A stretch of DNA of 64,000 nucleotides from Actinomycetota bacterium (GCA_020161755.1 JAIUOS010000009.1:59614-123613), one strand, 5' to 3'. Counted from the stretch's first letter, positions 31,374 through 39,623 are shown. Notes: generated by a model from the sequence alone, not told the origin. Program-made: numbers and translations.

Positions 31374-32684
31374 TCAGTCACCGACCTTCCGGTACCCGAA
31401 TGCGGCCAGGGCCTGAGACAGCTCGCAATGCTCAGAGGCGTATGCGTCGGTTGGCACGCCAAGTTTCCACGCCTCGATCGCCTGCATCATGGCTCTGATT
31501 CCCGCTGCAGGCCCATCCGGGTGCCCCTGGACGGCACCACCCGGAGCGAGCACGATGTCATCGCCCAGTTCGCTCAAGTAGCGCTCAACCACGCCAGGAT
31601 GGACCCCGCCACCTATCACCGGCATCGAGGCGCGCAGCCCTGGCGTGTGCAGCCCGAGGCGATGGGTGATGTCGAGGTAGCTGGAACGACGGATCGGGTA
31701 ACCACCGTAGGGCGTGTTGATGACGGCCAGGTCTGCGCCAGCCAGGCGTGGGAAGAACCCTGCAGCCAGGCCCGCGCTCATACCGCTCTGCGGTCCCTCG
31801 TAGTAGGAGTTCGAGCCGGCGTAGTGGCCGAGAACCGGAACTCCCGCGTTTGCCGCGACCTCAGCCAGCATGCCGTAGCCAACGGATCCGTAGGCGACCA
31901 TGACGGCCTTGGCGCCGGCGTCCACAGCCCTGCGCGCGTTGTCCAGGAGCCTGCCACCTTGCGCAGTGATGTTGGGGACGTACACGGTTCGGTGCCCGGT
32001 CTCCGCCTCAGCGCGTGACGCCGCGGCCTCATAGGCGGTGACCCTCTCAACGAGAGGCGAGAAGGTCGGGTCACCCATCAGTTCGTCATCCTTGATGAGG
32101 TCGACGCCGCCCAGGGCTGTGCGGTAGAAGATCTCGGATCCCTGTTCAGGCGTGATGCCGGTGCAGGGCTTGATCATGTTCAGCACGAGTGGGCGGTCCC
32201 AGACGCCAGTCAGCTCGCGAACGCCGTCAATGCCGAACCGCGGACCGCCGAAGGATGCCGCGAAATCATCGGGAAGCTGGACGTCGACCAGCTTGCACTG
32301 CATCGAGGTCGACGCGTCGTTGCCGAGGATAGTGGTGAGCATCTGTGCGATGTCCGATCCGAAGTTCGTCGTGGGCACGGCAAGCGAGATGACGTAACCG
32401 ACTTGGTCTGGCACCTGCGGCCCCAGGTCAACAGCCGGGCACGAGATGATCGACACGACCCTGGTCTGGTAGGCGCGGCGCATTTCCTTCGTGATGCCTG
32501 GGACTTCGACCCATGTGCCCAAGGACTGGCCGACCGCAAAACGCTCCGCCAGTCGGCTGACATCTGTTTCGGCGGGCAACTCGACGCAGTAGGTTGCGAT
32601 GAGATCCCGCTCCAGACGCGCTTGGGGCGGAAGCACGTACATCCCCTCCGACCTGAGCACTGCGTTCGTCGAGCCTGACAACAT
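31374..32684 (-). CDS. RuBisCO-like protein (form IV), candidate 3-oxo-isoapionate-4-phosphate-type decarboxylase
   Basis: A 436-residue RuBisCO large-subunit homologue. The metal and carbamylation residues are kept: K172 in MIKPCTGITPE (RuBisCO K175), K198-D200-E201 in VDLIKDDELMGDP (K201, D203, E204) and H287 in GHYAG (H294). The phosphate-site loop GGGVHPG and the GDDIVLAPGGAVQGHPDG motif are present. Loop 6 has no lysine equivalent to K334 (it reads FFPRLAGAD), so it cannot be a carbon-fixing RuBisCO. ATG 32684 is preceded by CTGGAGGTTCCA; an earlier ATG at 32756 adds 24 residues absent from the family. It begins the operon with the amidohydrolase, TIM-barrel and UPF0261 genes. Known sugar-acid RLPs (OiaX, OiaT) decarboxylate or hydrolyse 3-oxo-isoapionate 4-phosphate; that role is inferred here. 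Confidence 0.85.
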   Translation of the reverse strand: MLSGSTNAVLRSEGMYVLPPQARLERDLIATYCVELPAETDVSRLAERFAVGQSLGTWVEVPGITKEMRRAYQTRVVSIISCPAVDLGPQVPDQVGYVISLAVPTTNFGSDIAQMLTTILGNDASTSMQCKLVDVQLPDDFAASFGGPRFGIDGVRELTGVWDRPLVLNMIKPCTGITPEQGSEIFYRTALGGVDLIKDDELMGDPTFSPLVERVTAYEAAASRAEAETGHRTVYVPNITAQGGRLLDNARRAVDAGAKAVMVAYGSVGYGMLAEVAANAGVPVLGHYAGSNSYYEGPQSGMSAGLAAGFFPRLAGADLAVINTPYGGYPIRRSSYLDITHRLGLHTPGLRASMPVIGGGVHPGVVERYLSELGDDIVLAPGGAVQGHPDGPAAGIRAMMQAIEAWKLGVPTDAYASEHCELSQALAAFGYRKVGD

Positions 32685-32761
32685 TGGAACCTCCAGCACA
32701 AGATGGCCGACACCGCCGTCACTAGCAACGACCGTCGGAAGGACTTCCCTCAACACAGACG

Positions 32762-32784
32762 ATCATAGACATCACATCTATGAT
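32762..32784. promoter_or_regulatory. Operator dyad in the RLP/DUF1097 divergent promoter
   Basis: ATCATAGA-N7-TCTATGAT is a perfect 8-bp inverted repeat (32762-32769 with 32777-32784), 78 bases upstream of the RLP start. Its AT-rich arms stand out in GC-rich DNA. It is a good candidate site for the DeoR protein encoded at 33813. Confidence 0.6.
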
Positions 32785-32947
32785 GTTGCAAGTACCAGAT
32801 CATCTGCGACTCGATGCCAGCACATCCGCCCCCCCACGACTCTATATCCGCAGGTCAACAGCAACTTAACGATCTCTCACCCTCATTCGTCTCCACTCTC
32901 GGCGCTGAGCATTCGTCCTTCGGACCCACCGTATCGTCACAGTTTGG

Positions 32948-32977
32948 TTGACACTTAGATCACGCATGGCGTTAACT
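32948..32977 (+). promoter_or_regulatory. Promoter of the DUF1097 gene
   Basis: TTGACA at 32948-32953 and TTAACT at 32972-32977 are separated by 18 bases, a good match to the housekeeping sigma consensus, 36 bases before the DUF1097 start. The spacer contains TAGATCAC, which recurs at 33773-33780 in front of the DeoR gene. Confidence 0.55.
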
Positions 32978-33013
32978 GTGAGCCACCAGATACCTGTCAA
33001 CGAAGGAGTTGTC

Positions 33014-33607
33014 ATGAGAACCAAAGAGCGCATGCCCAACTGGCTGGCGGTCGCCATCTCGGTGATGGTCAGTCTTCCGTTCGGACTGTGGCTGGGCGAC
33101 TACAGCCTCCCGCTGTGGATCGCCTTCATCGTCTGGGCCGAGTACTTCATGTTCGGCAGCAATCTCCACGGACTCCGCACACTGATCCCCGCATTCGCGT
33201 TCGGCATCGTCATGGCCGCCGCAGTGCAGAGCTTCGCCACGCTCTTGACCAGTGTCTTCGGGGATGCACACCTCGTGTCCGCGGGTGACCTCGCCACAGC
33301 GGTCTCCTACTTCATCGGCTTCGGCGTCGCCGTGTTCCTGATGGACTACATCGAGGTCCTCAGGAGCGGTACGCTCGCCTACTTCCAAGGGATTGCCATC
33401 ACGCTAGCCGCGATCTTCACCGGGCAAGGTGCCGGCTACGTCGGTCACTCCTCCAATGCGTATGTGCTTCTGATCGGCTCGGTGATCGCCACAGCGCTGG
33501 CCTGCCTGCTCGGCTCGTTCATTGGGTGGCTGAATGTCACTCTGAACGGCGCCGTGAAGGCGGTTGCGCCCGAGACAACCGGCTCCGAACAGCGCATCAT
33601 GCCTTAG
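33014..33607 (+). CDS. DUF1097 integral membrane protein
   Basis: A 197-residue protein with about six hydrophobic segments, including WLAVAISVMVSLPFGLWLG, LWIAFIVWAEYFMFGS, LIPAFAFGIVMAAAVQSFA, ATAVSYFIGFGVAVFLM, LAYFQGIAITLAAIFTG and LLIGSVIATALACLLGSFIG. This matches the DUF1097 family. ATG 33014 is preceded by AAGGAG. Members occur beside catabolic genes and are suspected to help transport, but none has an agreed substrate. Here it is divergent from the RLP operon and shares its control region, and no ABC or MFS transporter gene is nearby. It is the best candidate for uptake of the pathway substrate in this window, by context only. Confidence 0.78.
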   Translation: MRTKERMPNWLAVAISVMVSLPFGLWLGDYSLPLWIAFIVWAEYFMFGSNLHGLRTLIPAFAFGIVMAAAVQSFATLLTSVFGDAHLVSAGDLATAVSYFIGFGVAVFLMDYIEVLRSGTLAYFQGIAITLAAIFTGQGAGYVGHSSNAYVLLIGSVIATALACLLGSFIGWLNVTLNGAVKAVAPETTGSEQRIMP

Positions 33608-33620
33608 GGGCTCATCCGAT

Positions 33621-33663
33621 GCAGGCGGTGCCCACGCACCATAATGCTGTGGGCGCCGCCTGC
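33621..33663 (+). terminator. Terminator after the DUF1097 gene
   Basis: GCAGGCGGTGCCCAC (33621-33635) pairs with GTGGGCGCCGCCTGC (33649-33663), one G-T pair in 15. It starts 14 bases after the stop codon, so the DeoR gene that follows has its own promoter. Confidence 0.7.
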
Positions 33664-33812
33664 TGCCCCCTGAAGTTGGGCACATGGTCGGGCAAAAGAC
33701 ATGTGCATCATCGGTCGTCACTGCGACAGCTGACGTGTGATGTGAGTCCTGTAAGGTTGTGCTTTAGGCAGCTAGATCACACTACGCTGACTCGACAACA
33801 CGGGAGGCCGAT

Positions 33813-34793
33813 GTGGACAACGTCGAGGACAACAGCTCACCAGCCGCCCTCGTCGAGGGCAGGACTCGGGATCGGAACCAGACCGACGCGATGGTCGGAA
33901 AGGACCAGATCGACGTGAGTCTCACTGGCGCTGCGACTCCCGTCACCCACGGTCAGGACCACGCCGGACCACTGCGGCTGGAGGAACGCCAGGACGCGAT
34001 CGTTGAGCTGGTCCTCTCCGCGGGTTCCATCCGGATCGACGACATCGTTGAGCAGTTCAGCGTGTCACGCATGACGATCCACCGCGATCTCGATGCCCTG
34101 GAAGCGCGTGGGATCCTCCGGAAGTCGCGTGGCACAGTCACCGCGGTGGCCTCAAGCCTCTTCGAGGCTTCCACGGACTATCGCATCCGACAGTCCATCG
34201 TTGAGAAGCAGGCCATCGCTCGCGCCGCGTTCGATCTGGTCGAGCCCGGGCAGGCGATCGTCCTCGACGACTCGACGACAGGATTGCAACTTGCCAAACT
34301 TCTGGTCCAGAAGGCTCCCCTCACCGTAATCACGAACTTCAATCGTGTCATCACCGAGCTCAAGGGGAAGCCCGGCATCTCGCTCCTCTCAACTGGCGGC
34401 GAGTACTACGAACTGTGCGACGCCTACAAGGGTCCGATCGCACTCAACGCGCTCGGACAACTTCGGACCGACATCTACTTCATGTCCACCCCTGCCATCA
34501 CGGGGGGTATCTGCTATCACCAGCACCCGGAACTTGTCCTCATCAAGCAGGCCATGCTCAAGTGCGCGCAGAAGAAGGTGCTCATCGCGGACCACACGAA
34601 GTTCAGGAAGCGAGCCCTTCACGCCATGTGCACCATCAGCGACTTCGATCTCGCCATAGTCGACTCGGGAACGAGCCCGGAGGAGTTGGGGATGCTCAAG
34701 CGTGCGGACCTCGAGGTGAAGGTCGCGCCGTTGAGGACAGGGCTTCATCGCAGAGCAGACCTCATGATTGACTCCGAGACGAGGGATCACTGA
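33813..34793 (+). CDS. DeoR-family transcriptional regulator of the RLP locus
   Basis: A 326-residue regulator. The DeoR helix-turn-helix lies at about residues 57-110: LEERQDAIVELVLSAGSIRI and then VEQFSVSRMTIHRDLDALEARG. The sugar-phosphate-binding DeoRC domain follows, with VLDDSTTGLQLAKLL, STGGEYYELCDAYKGP and VLIADHTKFRKRALHAM, the motif that binds a phosphorylated sugar. The protein has an unusual 55-residue acidic, disordered N-terminal extension. GTG 33813 is preceded by GGGAGG five bases upstream, which supports it; the family is normally about 255 residues. It likely represses the RLP and isomerase operons until a pathway sugar phosphate binds. Confidence 0.85.
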   Translation: MDNVEDNSSPAALVEGRTRDRNQTDAMVGKDQIDVSLTGAATPVTHGQDHAGPLRLEERQDAIVELVLSAGSIRIDDIVEQFSVSRMTIHRDLDALEARGILRKSRGTVTAVASSLFEASTDYRIRQSIVEKQAIARAAFDLVEPGQAIVLDDSTTGLQLAKLLVQKAPLTVITNFNRVITELKGKPGISLLSTGGEYYELCDAYKGPIALNALGQLRTDIYFMSTPAITGGICYHQHPELVLIKQAMLKCAQKKVLIADHTKFRKRALHAMCTISDFDLAIVDSGTSPEELGMLKRADLEVKVAPLRTGLHRRADLMIDSETRDH

Positions 34794-34806
34794 AAAGAGG
34801 GCAGGA

Positions 34807-35013
34807 ATGGCGACACCGGCACGAGTCGTCCTGCTGGGAACGGCCGGAGGATCGATCACTTGGGCGCCTGGAACTGGCGGTGCCGTGGCCCGCTTTGGAA
34901 TCTCCACGGCCATCGTCGTTGGCGATCGCCGTCCCGATCACTGTCGCTGCACTAGTTACCGTGCGCCCTGGACAAGCCGCCCCGCGCTCTTGGCTACGGC
35001 ACCTCTTGCCTAA
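34807..35013 (+). pseudogene. N-terminal fragment of an MBL-fold hydrolase
   Basis: ATG 34807, with AGGGCAGGA upstream, starts RVVLLGTAGGSITWAPGTGG, and then FGISTAIVVGDRR. This is the first strand pair of RNase Z/arylsulfatase-type MBL hydrolases ('VVLLGT.GGP......STAVVVGD..YLVDCG'). The sequence then loses all similarity (from about 34935) and runs to a stop at 35013 without the HxHxDH metal site. It starts 14 bases after the DeoR stop, so the full gene was probably the last member of the regulator transcript and has been lost by a deletion that joined the locus to the next genes. Confidence 0.55.
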
Positions 35014-36068
35014 TGGGTCACTTCGAAGGCAGGTGGCGTGAGGAGGATGCGCCAGGGACCGTTTGGCTTCTTGCGGGCACGAACCACTCCAACTCGTTGA
35101 GGTATCTCGACGACACGCCGTGCGCCTGATTCGTCGAACACCCCGGTTCTTTCGGCAGCGCCACTTGGCGCCGCCTGTAGGAGCCGGCCTCCCCTCGACT
35201 TCAGCCGTCGACAGTCCTCTGCCGTAGGGATGGGCGAGACGAGTGACGTGAAGGGCGCTACGAGCATGGCGGCGTCTGGCGCGACGAGCCGACTCCACAT
35301 TCCTTCGTGATGAGCACCTGAACTGCCGTGATGCGGCACCTTGATGACCTGAGCCGGCTGGAGGCTCTGATGCCTAGCGTCGGCCAGAATCGCGGACCAG
35401 CCAAACTGGGCCGGGGCCGATTCCACGTCACCACTCAGCAGCACCGACGAGCCGTAGGCTGCAATGTGCAGAGCGACACTGCAGCGGTTGTCTCCTCGCA
35501 ACTGGCTCTTGATGGGACCCTTTCCCAAGGCGGCTCGCTCCGCCAACTCACCGCACGACGCAGCGACCGCTTGATCGGATGGTGACAGTGCACGTACGCG
35601 CACGCTGCCCGCGTCCAGCATCGACAGCCCCACTTTCAGCGGAACGAGGCCCGCCACGAACGGACCGAGAACTCTCCGTCCAGCGCGGTGCAGCGCCGAC
35701 ATGATCGGGTCGCCTTTCGGATCCAGCTTCGCCCACGCCCGCACAAATTGATCATCCCGCATGGCCGCCGTCACCCACAGCTGCGCCTCGGTGTAGCGAT
35801 CGTGCAGGTGATCGAGGCCACGGTAGTGGTCACGGTGGAAGTGCGTTACAACAAGATGCTTGACGGCGGATCCGGGAACCTGCATCCGATCCAGGTAGCT
35901 CTCCGCTGCCGGTCTAGCGCGTCCGCCCCGCTCGGGACTGAAAGCCATGAAGCTGTCGACGACCATCCAATTTCCGTTGCCATAGTGAACCAGGCAACTC
36001 TCGCCAACGCCTCGACCTAGCAGCGTCACTTCCAGTTCGTCGAATGCTGGCTTGGAGGCGTCACTCAT
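35010..36068 (-). CDS. ComEC-like metallo-beta-lactamase-fold protein of a defence-like pair
   Basis: A 352-residue soluble MBL-fold protein. The metal site is VVTHFHRDHYRGLDHL (H76, H78, D80, H81), with LLSGDVES providing the bridging Asp and KVPHHGSSGAHHEGM the later His. The order matches the MBL domain of ComEC/Rec2 proteins but the membrane part is absent. The start ATG 36068 lies inside the end of the upstream PRTase gene (overlap 36061-36068), so the two are coupled. Stand-alone ComEC-like MBL proteins occur beside conflict-system genes; here the partner is a PRTase-like protein. A nuclease or phosphodiesterase activity is likely. Role inferred. Confidence 0.75.
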   Translation of the reverse strand: MSDASKPAFDELEVTLLGRGVGESCLVHYGNGNWMVVDSFMAFSPERGGRARPAAESYLDRMQVPGSAVKHLVVTHFHRDHYRGLDHLHDRYTEAQLWVTAAMRDDQFVRAWAKLDPKGDPIMSALHRAGRRVLGPFVAGLVPLKVGLSMLDAGSVRVRALSPSDQAVAASCGELAERAALGKGPIKSQLRGDNRCSVALHIAAYGSSVLLSGDVESAPAQFGWSAILADARHQSLQPAQVIKVPHHGSSGAHHEGMWSRLVAPDAAMLVAPFTSLVSPIPTAEDCRRLKSRGGRLLQAAPSGAAERTGVFDESGARRVVEIPQRVGVVRARKKPNGPWRILLTPPAFEVTH

Positions 36069-37984
36069 CTCCGAATGTCTTCAGCAACTGCGCCGCCACA
36101 AGCTCCGTGGTTTCAGGCGACACATCATCGGGCAGCACGTGCACTCGCGATGCCACCAGCCGATTCCCTTCCTCGATTCGCGTGAACACAGTCCAGACTA
36201 TCTCGGCGTCCGGCGCTAGGGCGCCAAAGTCATTGGGGTCGATGACTTCCCATTGAAGATCGAATAGGCCCGCGTCGACTCCGTCGAGCGTCCGGAGTTG
36301 TGCAGTAAGGAACTCGTTCGGAGTCGAATCGATGACAGAACCGAGATATCGGCGCTCTGAGCGTCCCGGGAGTGCGCCACGGATAAACCTGTCGAGCGCC
36401 TTCTCCAGATCGCGTCTGCGCAACTTCCGGCGACCTGGCGCCCTACCAATGACTTCCGGAAGATCGCCCGCGCTGTGCACCGCCGACTGGAGCGGATAGC
36501 CACGATAGAGGCATGCCGTGAAGTCATCGAATGTCTTCTCGCTCCACTGCCCTTCACCGAGCGGCACCGACGCGAATACGGACGTCTCGCCGAGCCGGAA
36601 GCACCGATACACCACCCCTCGCACCTCGTCAACCCGGATGATCGGCACCACGATCCCGAGGTCATTACCGATGTCCAACGCGAGCGTGATTGCAGCACTC
36701 GACCACTCATCGTCCGGCTCCCCGGTCAAAGCCATCAGGTCCGCAAGCTCCTCGAGGGTGAAACCCGACGACAGGACCCTTGCGTTTCCTTCCCGACCGA
36801 CGGTGCGACGGTAGTCACTGATCCTGTGAAGGCTGGCAAGCTTCTTCCGTTGCGGCTTCTCGTATCGTTCGCCGATGTACCCGAAGATCGACGTGACTGC
36901 ATGAGCAAAGGCAAGGCCGACCTTGGTCACCTCGCCTTCAGCCGGACGTCCAGGAACATCCGTCCGGGCGATAAGCTCCTGCTGCTCCCACATGAGGCGT
37001 TGAATGTCCGGCATCGAAAGCAGCTCATAGGGACGCGGGCGATCAAGCACGAGCGGAGTGAGCGTCGCCGGCTCATGGGCCTTGTTAGCCACCCCGCGCA
37101 GCACCTCCACGACGTGGGACAGGTGGTCCAGCGCCGGCCCGAAGTTCAGCCGCAGCGTCTCCTCGTCGATAACCGTTCCGACCGTCGGCACGACGCCCGG
37201 CTCGAGGGCCTGGACACGCAACAAGAAGTATCTGGAAAGCAGATACTGAAGGAGGCGATACTTCGTCTCAGCACCCAGGGAGAGGAGCCAGTTGGCCGTG
37301 TCGCCCCGCACCCCGAGACTGCACAAGTCTCCCAAAAGCGCGTCGATGCTCTCGAGAGCCACGGGCTTGATCAGGCAAATCGGCACCAACCGCGCCGCAA
37401 CACCGAACTGGGTTTCTGAGACGTACGCCCTGAGCTTCCCCAACTCGACAATCTCGGTAAGGCTTGCGGGCAGGCCGCCGAAGAGCTCACGTTGATGAAC
37501 TGCACTGGGAACCTTGGCGAGCGCTGTCCTTTCACAATCCTCAAGCAATGGTGCCGTTACGTCGGCGACTCGCCACCCGTCAGCCTGCACGAATTCAAGC
37601 CAGTCGCCCTTAGTACACTCAAATGCCAGACCAACCGGAAAATCAGTGAAGAGTGGACGGCCGTTCCGGTAAAGAACGCGAATGACGTCCTTGGAGAACT
37701 GCTCGATCGTGGCCGTATCTGCCTCGATGAGCGCGCTGGCGTGGGCGGACGCCAGAAGATACGGCGCCATCTGCTCACGGTCACTGCAAACTGCGCGCGT
37801 CTTCCAAGTCCGTGCGCCGGCGCTCCTCAGCGTATCGGTGATGCCCGCGAGCGTTGAGCCGAAAATGATGTTGTCGTCAAGAACAAGCACCCGGTCCCAC
37901 TCCCAATCCTGCACAAGATCGATGGCACGACTACTGAATACGTCGGCGCCGGTCAAGGGCGGAAGGCCGTTATCGAGGAGCACC
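36061..37984 (-). pseudogene. Phosphoribosyltransferase-like conflict-system protein, 5'-truncated by an IS21 end
   Basis: The frame runs for 640 residues from GTG 37983, but the IS21-type tip TGTCAATGG begins at 37985, so the real start is gone. The first visible domain is PRTase-like: DRVLVLDDNIIFGSTLAGIT holds the 'VLVLDD..T.G.T' PRPP-binding motif (D, D, G-S-T), which would sit after the missing first strands. The remaining 500 residues are helical and beta-rich without other known motifs (one stretch RRKLRRRDLEKALDRFIRGA is strongly basic). It overlaps the MBL gene by eight bases. The layout fits a two-gene defence or conflict module, which this insertion has probably disabled. The family name is a best guess. 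Confidence 0.6.
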
Positions 37985-38376
37985 TGTCAATGGCCAGGTC
38001 TTGGTCCCCGCTGGTGGCCAAGTAGAAGTCCCCGTTCTTCGTTCTGGTTTGGTCAGTTCTTGAGTGGGGTTCCTCCTTTGGTTTTGGCTTGTCGCATGCG
38101 GTAGCTGTCGCCGTCGGTGATGGTGGTGTGGCAGTGGTGGAGTAGTCGGTCGAGCATGCTGACGGCGGTGGTGTGTTCGGGCATGAACCGGCCCCAGGCT
38201 TCGAAGGGCCAGTGGGAGGCGATGCCGAGGGATCGGCGTTCGTAGGCGGCGGCGACGAACCGGAACAGTAGCTGGGCGCCGGTGTCATCCAGCGGCGCGA
38301 AGCCCAGTTCGTCGACGAGCACGACGTCGTTTCGGAGCAGGTGGGACTGCTGCACCTGTTGGTGACTGATCCGCAC
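37985..38376 (-). mobile_element. IS21-like remnant 1 (right end plus istB C-terminus)
   Basis: A tip TGTCAATGGCCAGG at 37985 is followed inward by an IstB C-terminal coding piece on the minus strand. The remnant stops at the IS3 element starting at 38377; the istA and istB N-terminal parts are missing. It is not the same IS21 as the complete element at 17428: the sequences differ throughout. Confidence 0.75.
38053..38376 (-). pseudogene. istB: IstB C-terminal fragment
   Basis: A fragment of about 107 residues: VVLVDELGFAPLDDTGAQLL (Walker B), FVAAAYERRSLGIASHWPFEAW and SMLDRLLHHCHTTITDGDSYRMR. These are the second half of the IstB ATPase. The Walker A half is missing, cut off by the IS3 element. 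The three Cys/His/Met features of this fragment differ from the copy at 21053, so it comes from another IS21 family member. Confidence 0.85.
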
Positions 38377-38388
38377 TGGGTTTCGTTC

Positions 38389-39312
38389 CTAGTGGTTTCC
38401 GAGGCTGGCGGTTGCCAGTCGGGGTTGTGCGAGGTCAGCGTAGGCTGCTTCGACCTCGGCGGGGGTGTGCATTCCGAGTTCGCCGTGGAGGCGTTGATTG
38501 TTCCACCACCAGACGTACTCGCAGGTGGCGAGTTCGACTTGTTCGATGGTCCGCCACGGGCCACGGCGGCGAATCAGTTCGGTCTTGTACAGGCCGTTGA
38601 CGGCCTCGGCCAGGGCGTTGTCGTAGGAGTCGCCCACGGTGCCGGTCGACGGGGTGGCGCCAAGTTCAGCGATCCGGTCGGTGTAGACCATGGCCAGGTA
38701 GTTCGAGCCGTGGTCGGCGTGGTGGACCAGCCCATCGAGGCGACCGCCGGCCTGCCATGCGGCCATGTCGAGGGCTTGGAGCGGCAGGATGTCGGCCTTC
38801 AGGGTCGCGGCCACGTTCCAGCCCACGATGCGGCGGCTGTACACGTCGGTGACGAACGCGACATAGGCGAACCCCGACCAGGTCGCCACATAGGTCACGT
38901 CGGCGACCCACAGCCGCCGGGGCCGGTCGGCGACGAAGCGTCGCTGCACCAGGTCAGCCGGCTTGAGCAGGGCGGCATCGGGCCTGGTGGTGAACACTTT
39001 CCGGGATCGTTGCACGCCGCGCACTCCGGCGATACGCATCAGCCTGGTGGTCTGGTCGCGGCCCACCTGCCACCCCTGGCGGCGGAGCAGGGCGTGCATC
39101 TTGCGGGCGCCGTACACGCCGTAGTTCTCGGCGTGGAGCCGGGCCACCTCGCCGACCAGCAGGTCGTCACGCACCCCGCGAGCCGAGCGTGGGCGGGTCT
39201 TGGCGCCCCGGTAGCCGCGGCTGGTCAGGAACCCACTCTCTGTGGCACCCAGGGTGCAACAGATGGCCTCGACCCCGAAACGATCCGCGAACATGTCTAT
39301 GAACCGGATCAT
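38389..39312 (-). CDS. IS3-family transposase OrfB (integrase catalytic domain)
   Basis: A 307-residue protein with the rve integrase core: LWVADVTYVATWSGFAYVAF (first D), HHADHGSNYLAMVYTDRIAELG (second D) and DNALAEAVNGLYKTELIRRRG (E). The N-terminal part has the HTH_21 region LHAENYGVYGARKMHALLRRQG. The start overlaps the orfA stop by four bases (ATGA), and in IS3 a -1 ribosomal shift joins the two frames. A candidate shift site is the T-run GTTTTTCGC near 39338-39346, within the AASAFFAAEL codons. All three catalytic acids are present. Confidence 0.9.
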   Translation of the reverse strand: MIRFIDMFADRFGVEAICCTLGATESGFLTSRGYRGAKTRPRSARGVRDDLLVGEVARLHAENYGVYGARKMHALLRRQGWQVGRDQTTRLMRIAGVRGVQRSRKVFTTRPDAALLKPADLVQRRFVADRPRRLWVADVTYVATWSGFAYVAFVTDVYSRRIVGWNVAATLKADILPLQALDMAAWQAGGRLDGLVHHADHGSNYLAMVYTDRIAELGATPSTGTVGDSYDNALAEAVNGLYKTELIRRRGPWRTIEQVELATCEYVWWWNNQRLHGELGMHTPAEVEAAYADLAQPRLATASLGNH

Positions 39313-39623
39313 CTCGTCGTGGGGCGGTCGAGCTCCGCTGCGAAAAACGCCGACGCCGCCTTCAGGATCTCGTTGGCGCGACGCAGCTCGGCGTTCTCAC
39401 GCTTCAACCGCTTGATCTCGGCAAGCTCGTCGCTGGTCACACCAGGACGGGCCCCTGCGTCGATCTCGGCACGTCGCCGCCACTTCCGCAACGTCTCCGG
39501 GCCGACACCCAACTTCGAACCGACGTGCCGGATCGCGGCGTACTCGGTGTCATGCTCAGGGATCGCCTCCTCCAGCATCCTGAGCGCGCGCTGCCGGAAG
39601 TCCGGCGAGAACTGACGAGGCAT
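39309..39623 (-). CDS. IS3-family transposase OrfA (helix-turn-helix)
   Basis: A 104-residue protein starting MPRQFSPDFRQRALRMLEEA, with HTH_Tnp_1 residues VGSKLGVGPETLRKWRRRAEID and a leucine-zipper-like tail LAEIKRLKRENAELRRANEIL that mediates dimerisation. ATG 39623 is used. An earlier ATG (39653) falls inside the terminal repeat. It binds the IS ends and supplies the N-terminal part of the OrfAB fusion. Confidence 0.9.
   Translation of the reverse strand: MPRQFSPDFRQRALRMLEEAIPEHDTEYAAIRHVGSKLGVGPETLRKWRRRAEIDAGARPGVTSDELAEIKRLKRENAELRRANEILKAASAFFAAELDRPTTR

Noticed and set aside
31374..32684. Carbon-fixing RuBisCO
   Set aside because: No loop-6 lysine, no small subunit or phosphoribulokinase nearby; a form IV RLP fits better.
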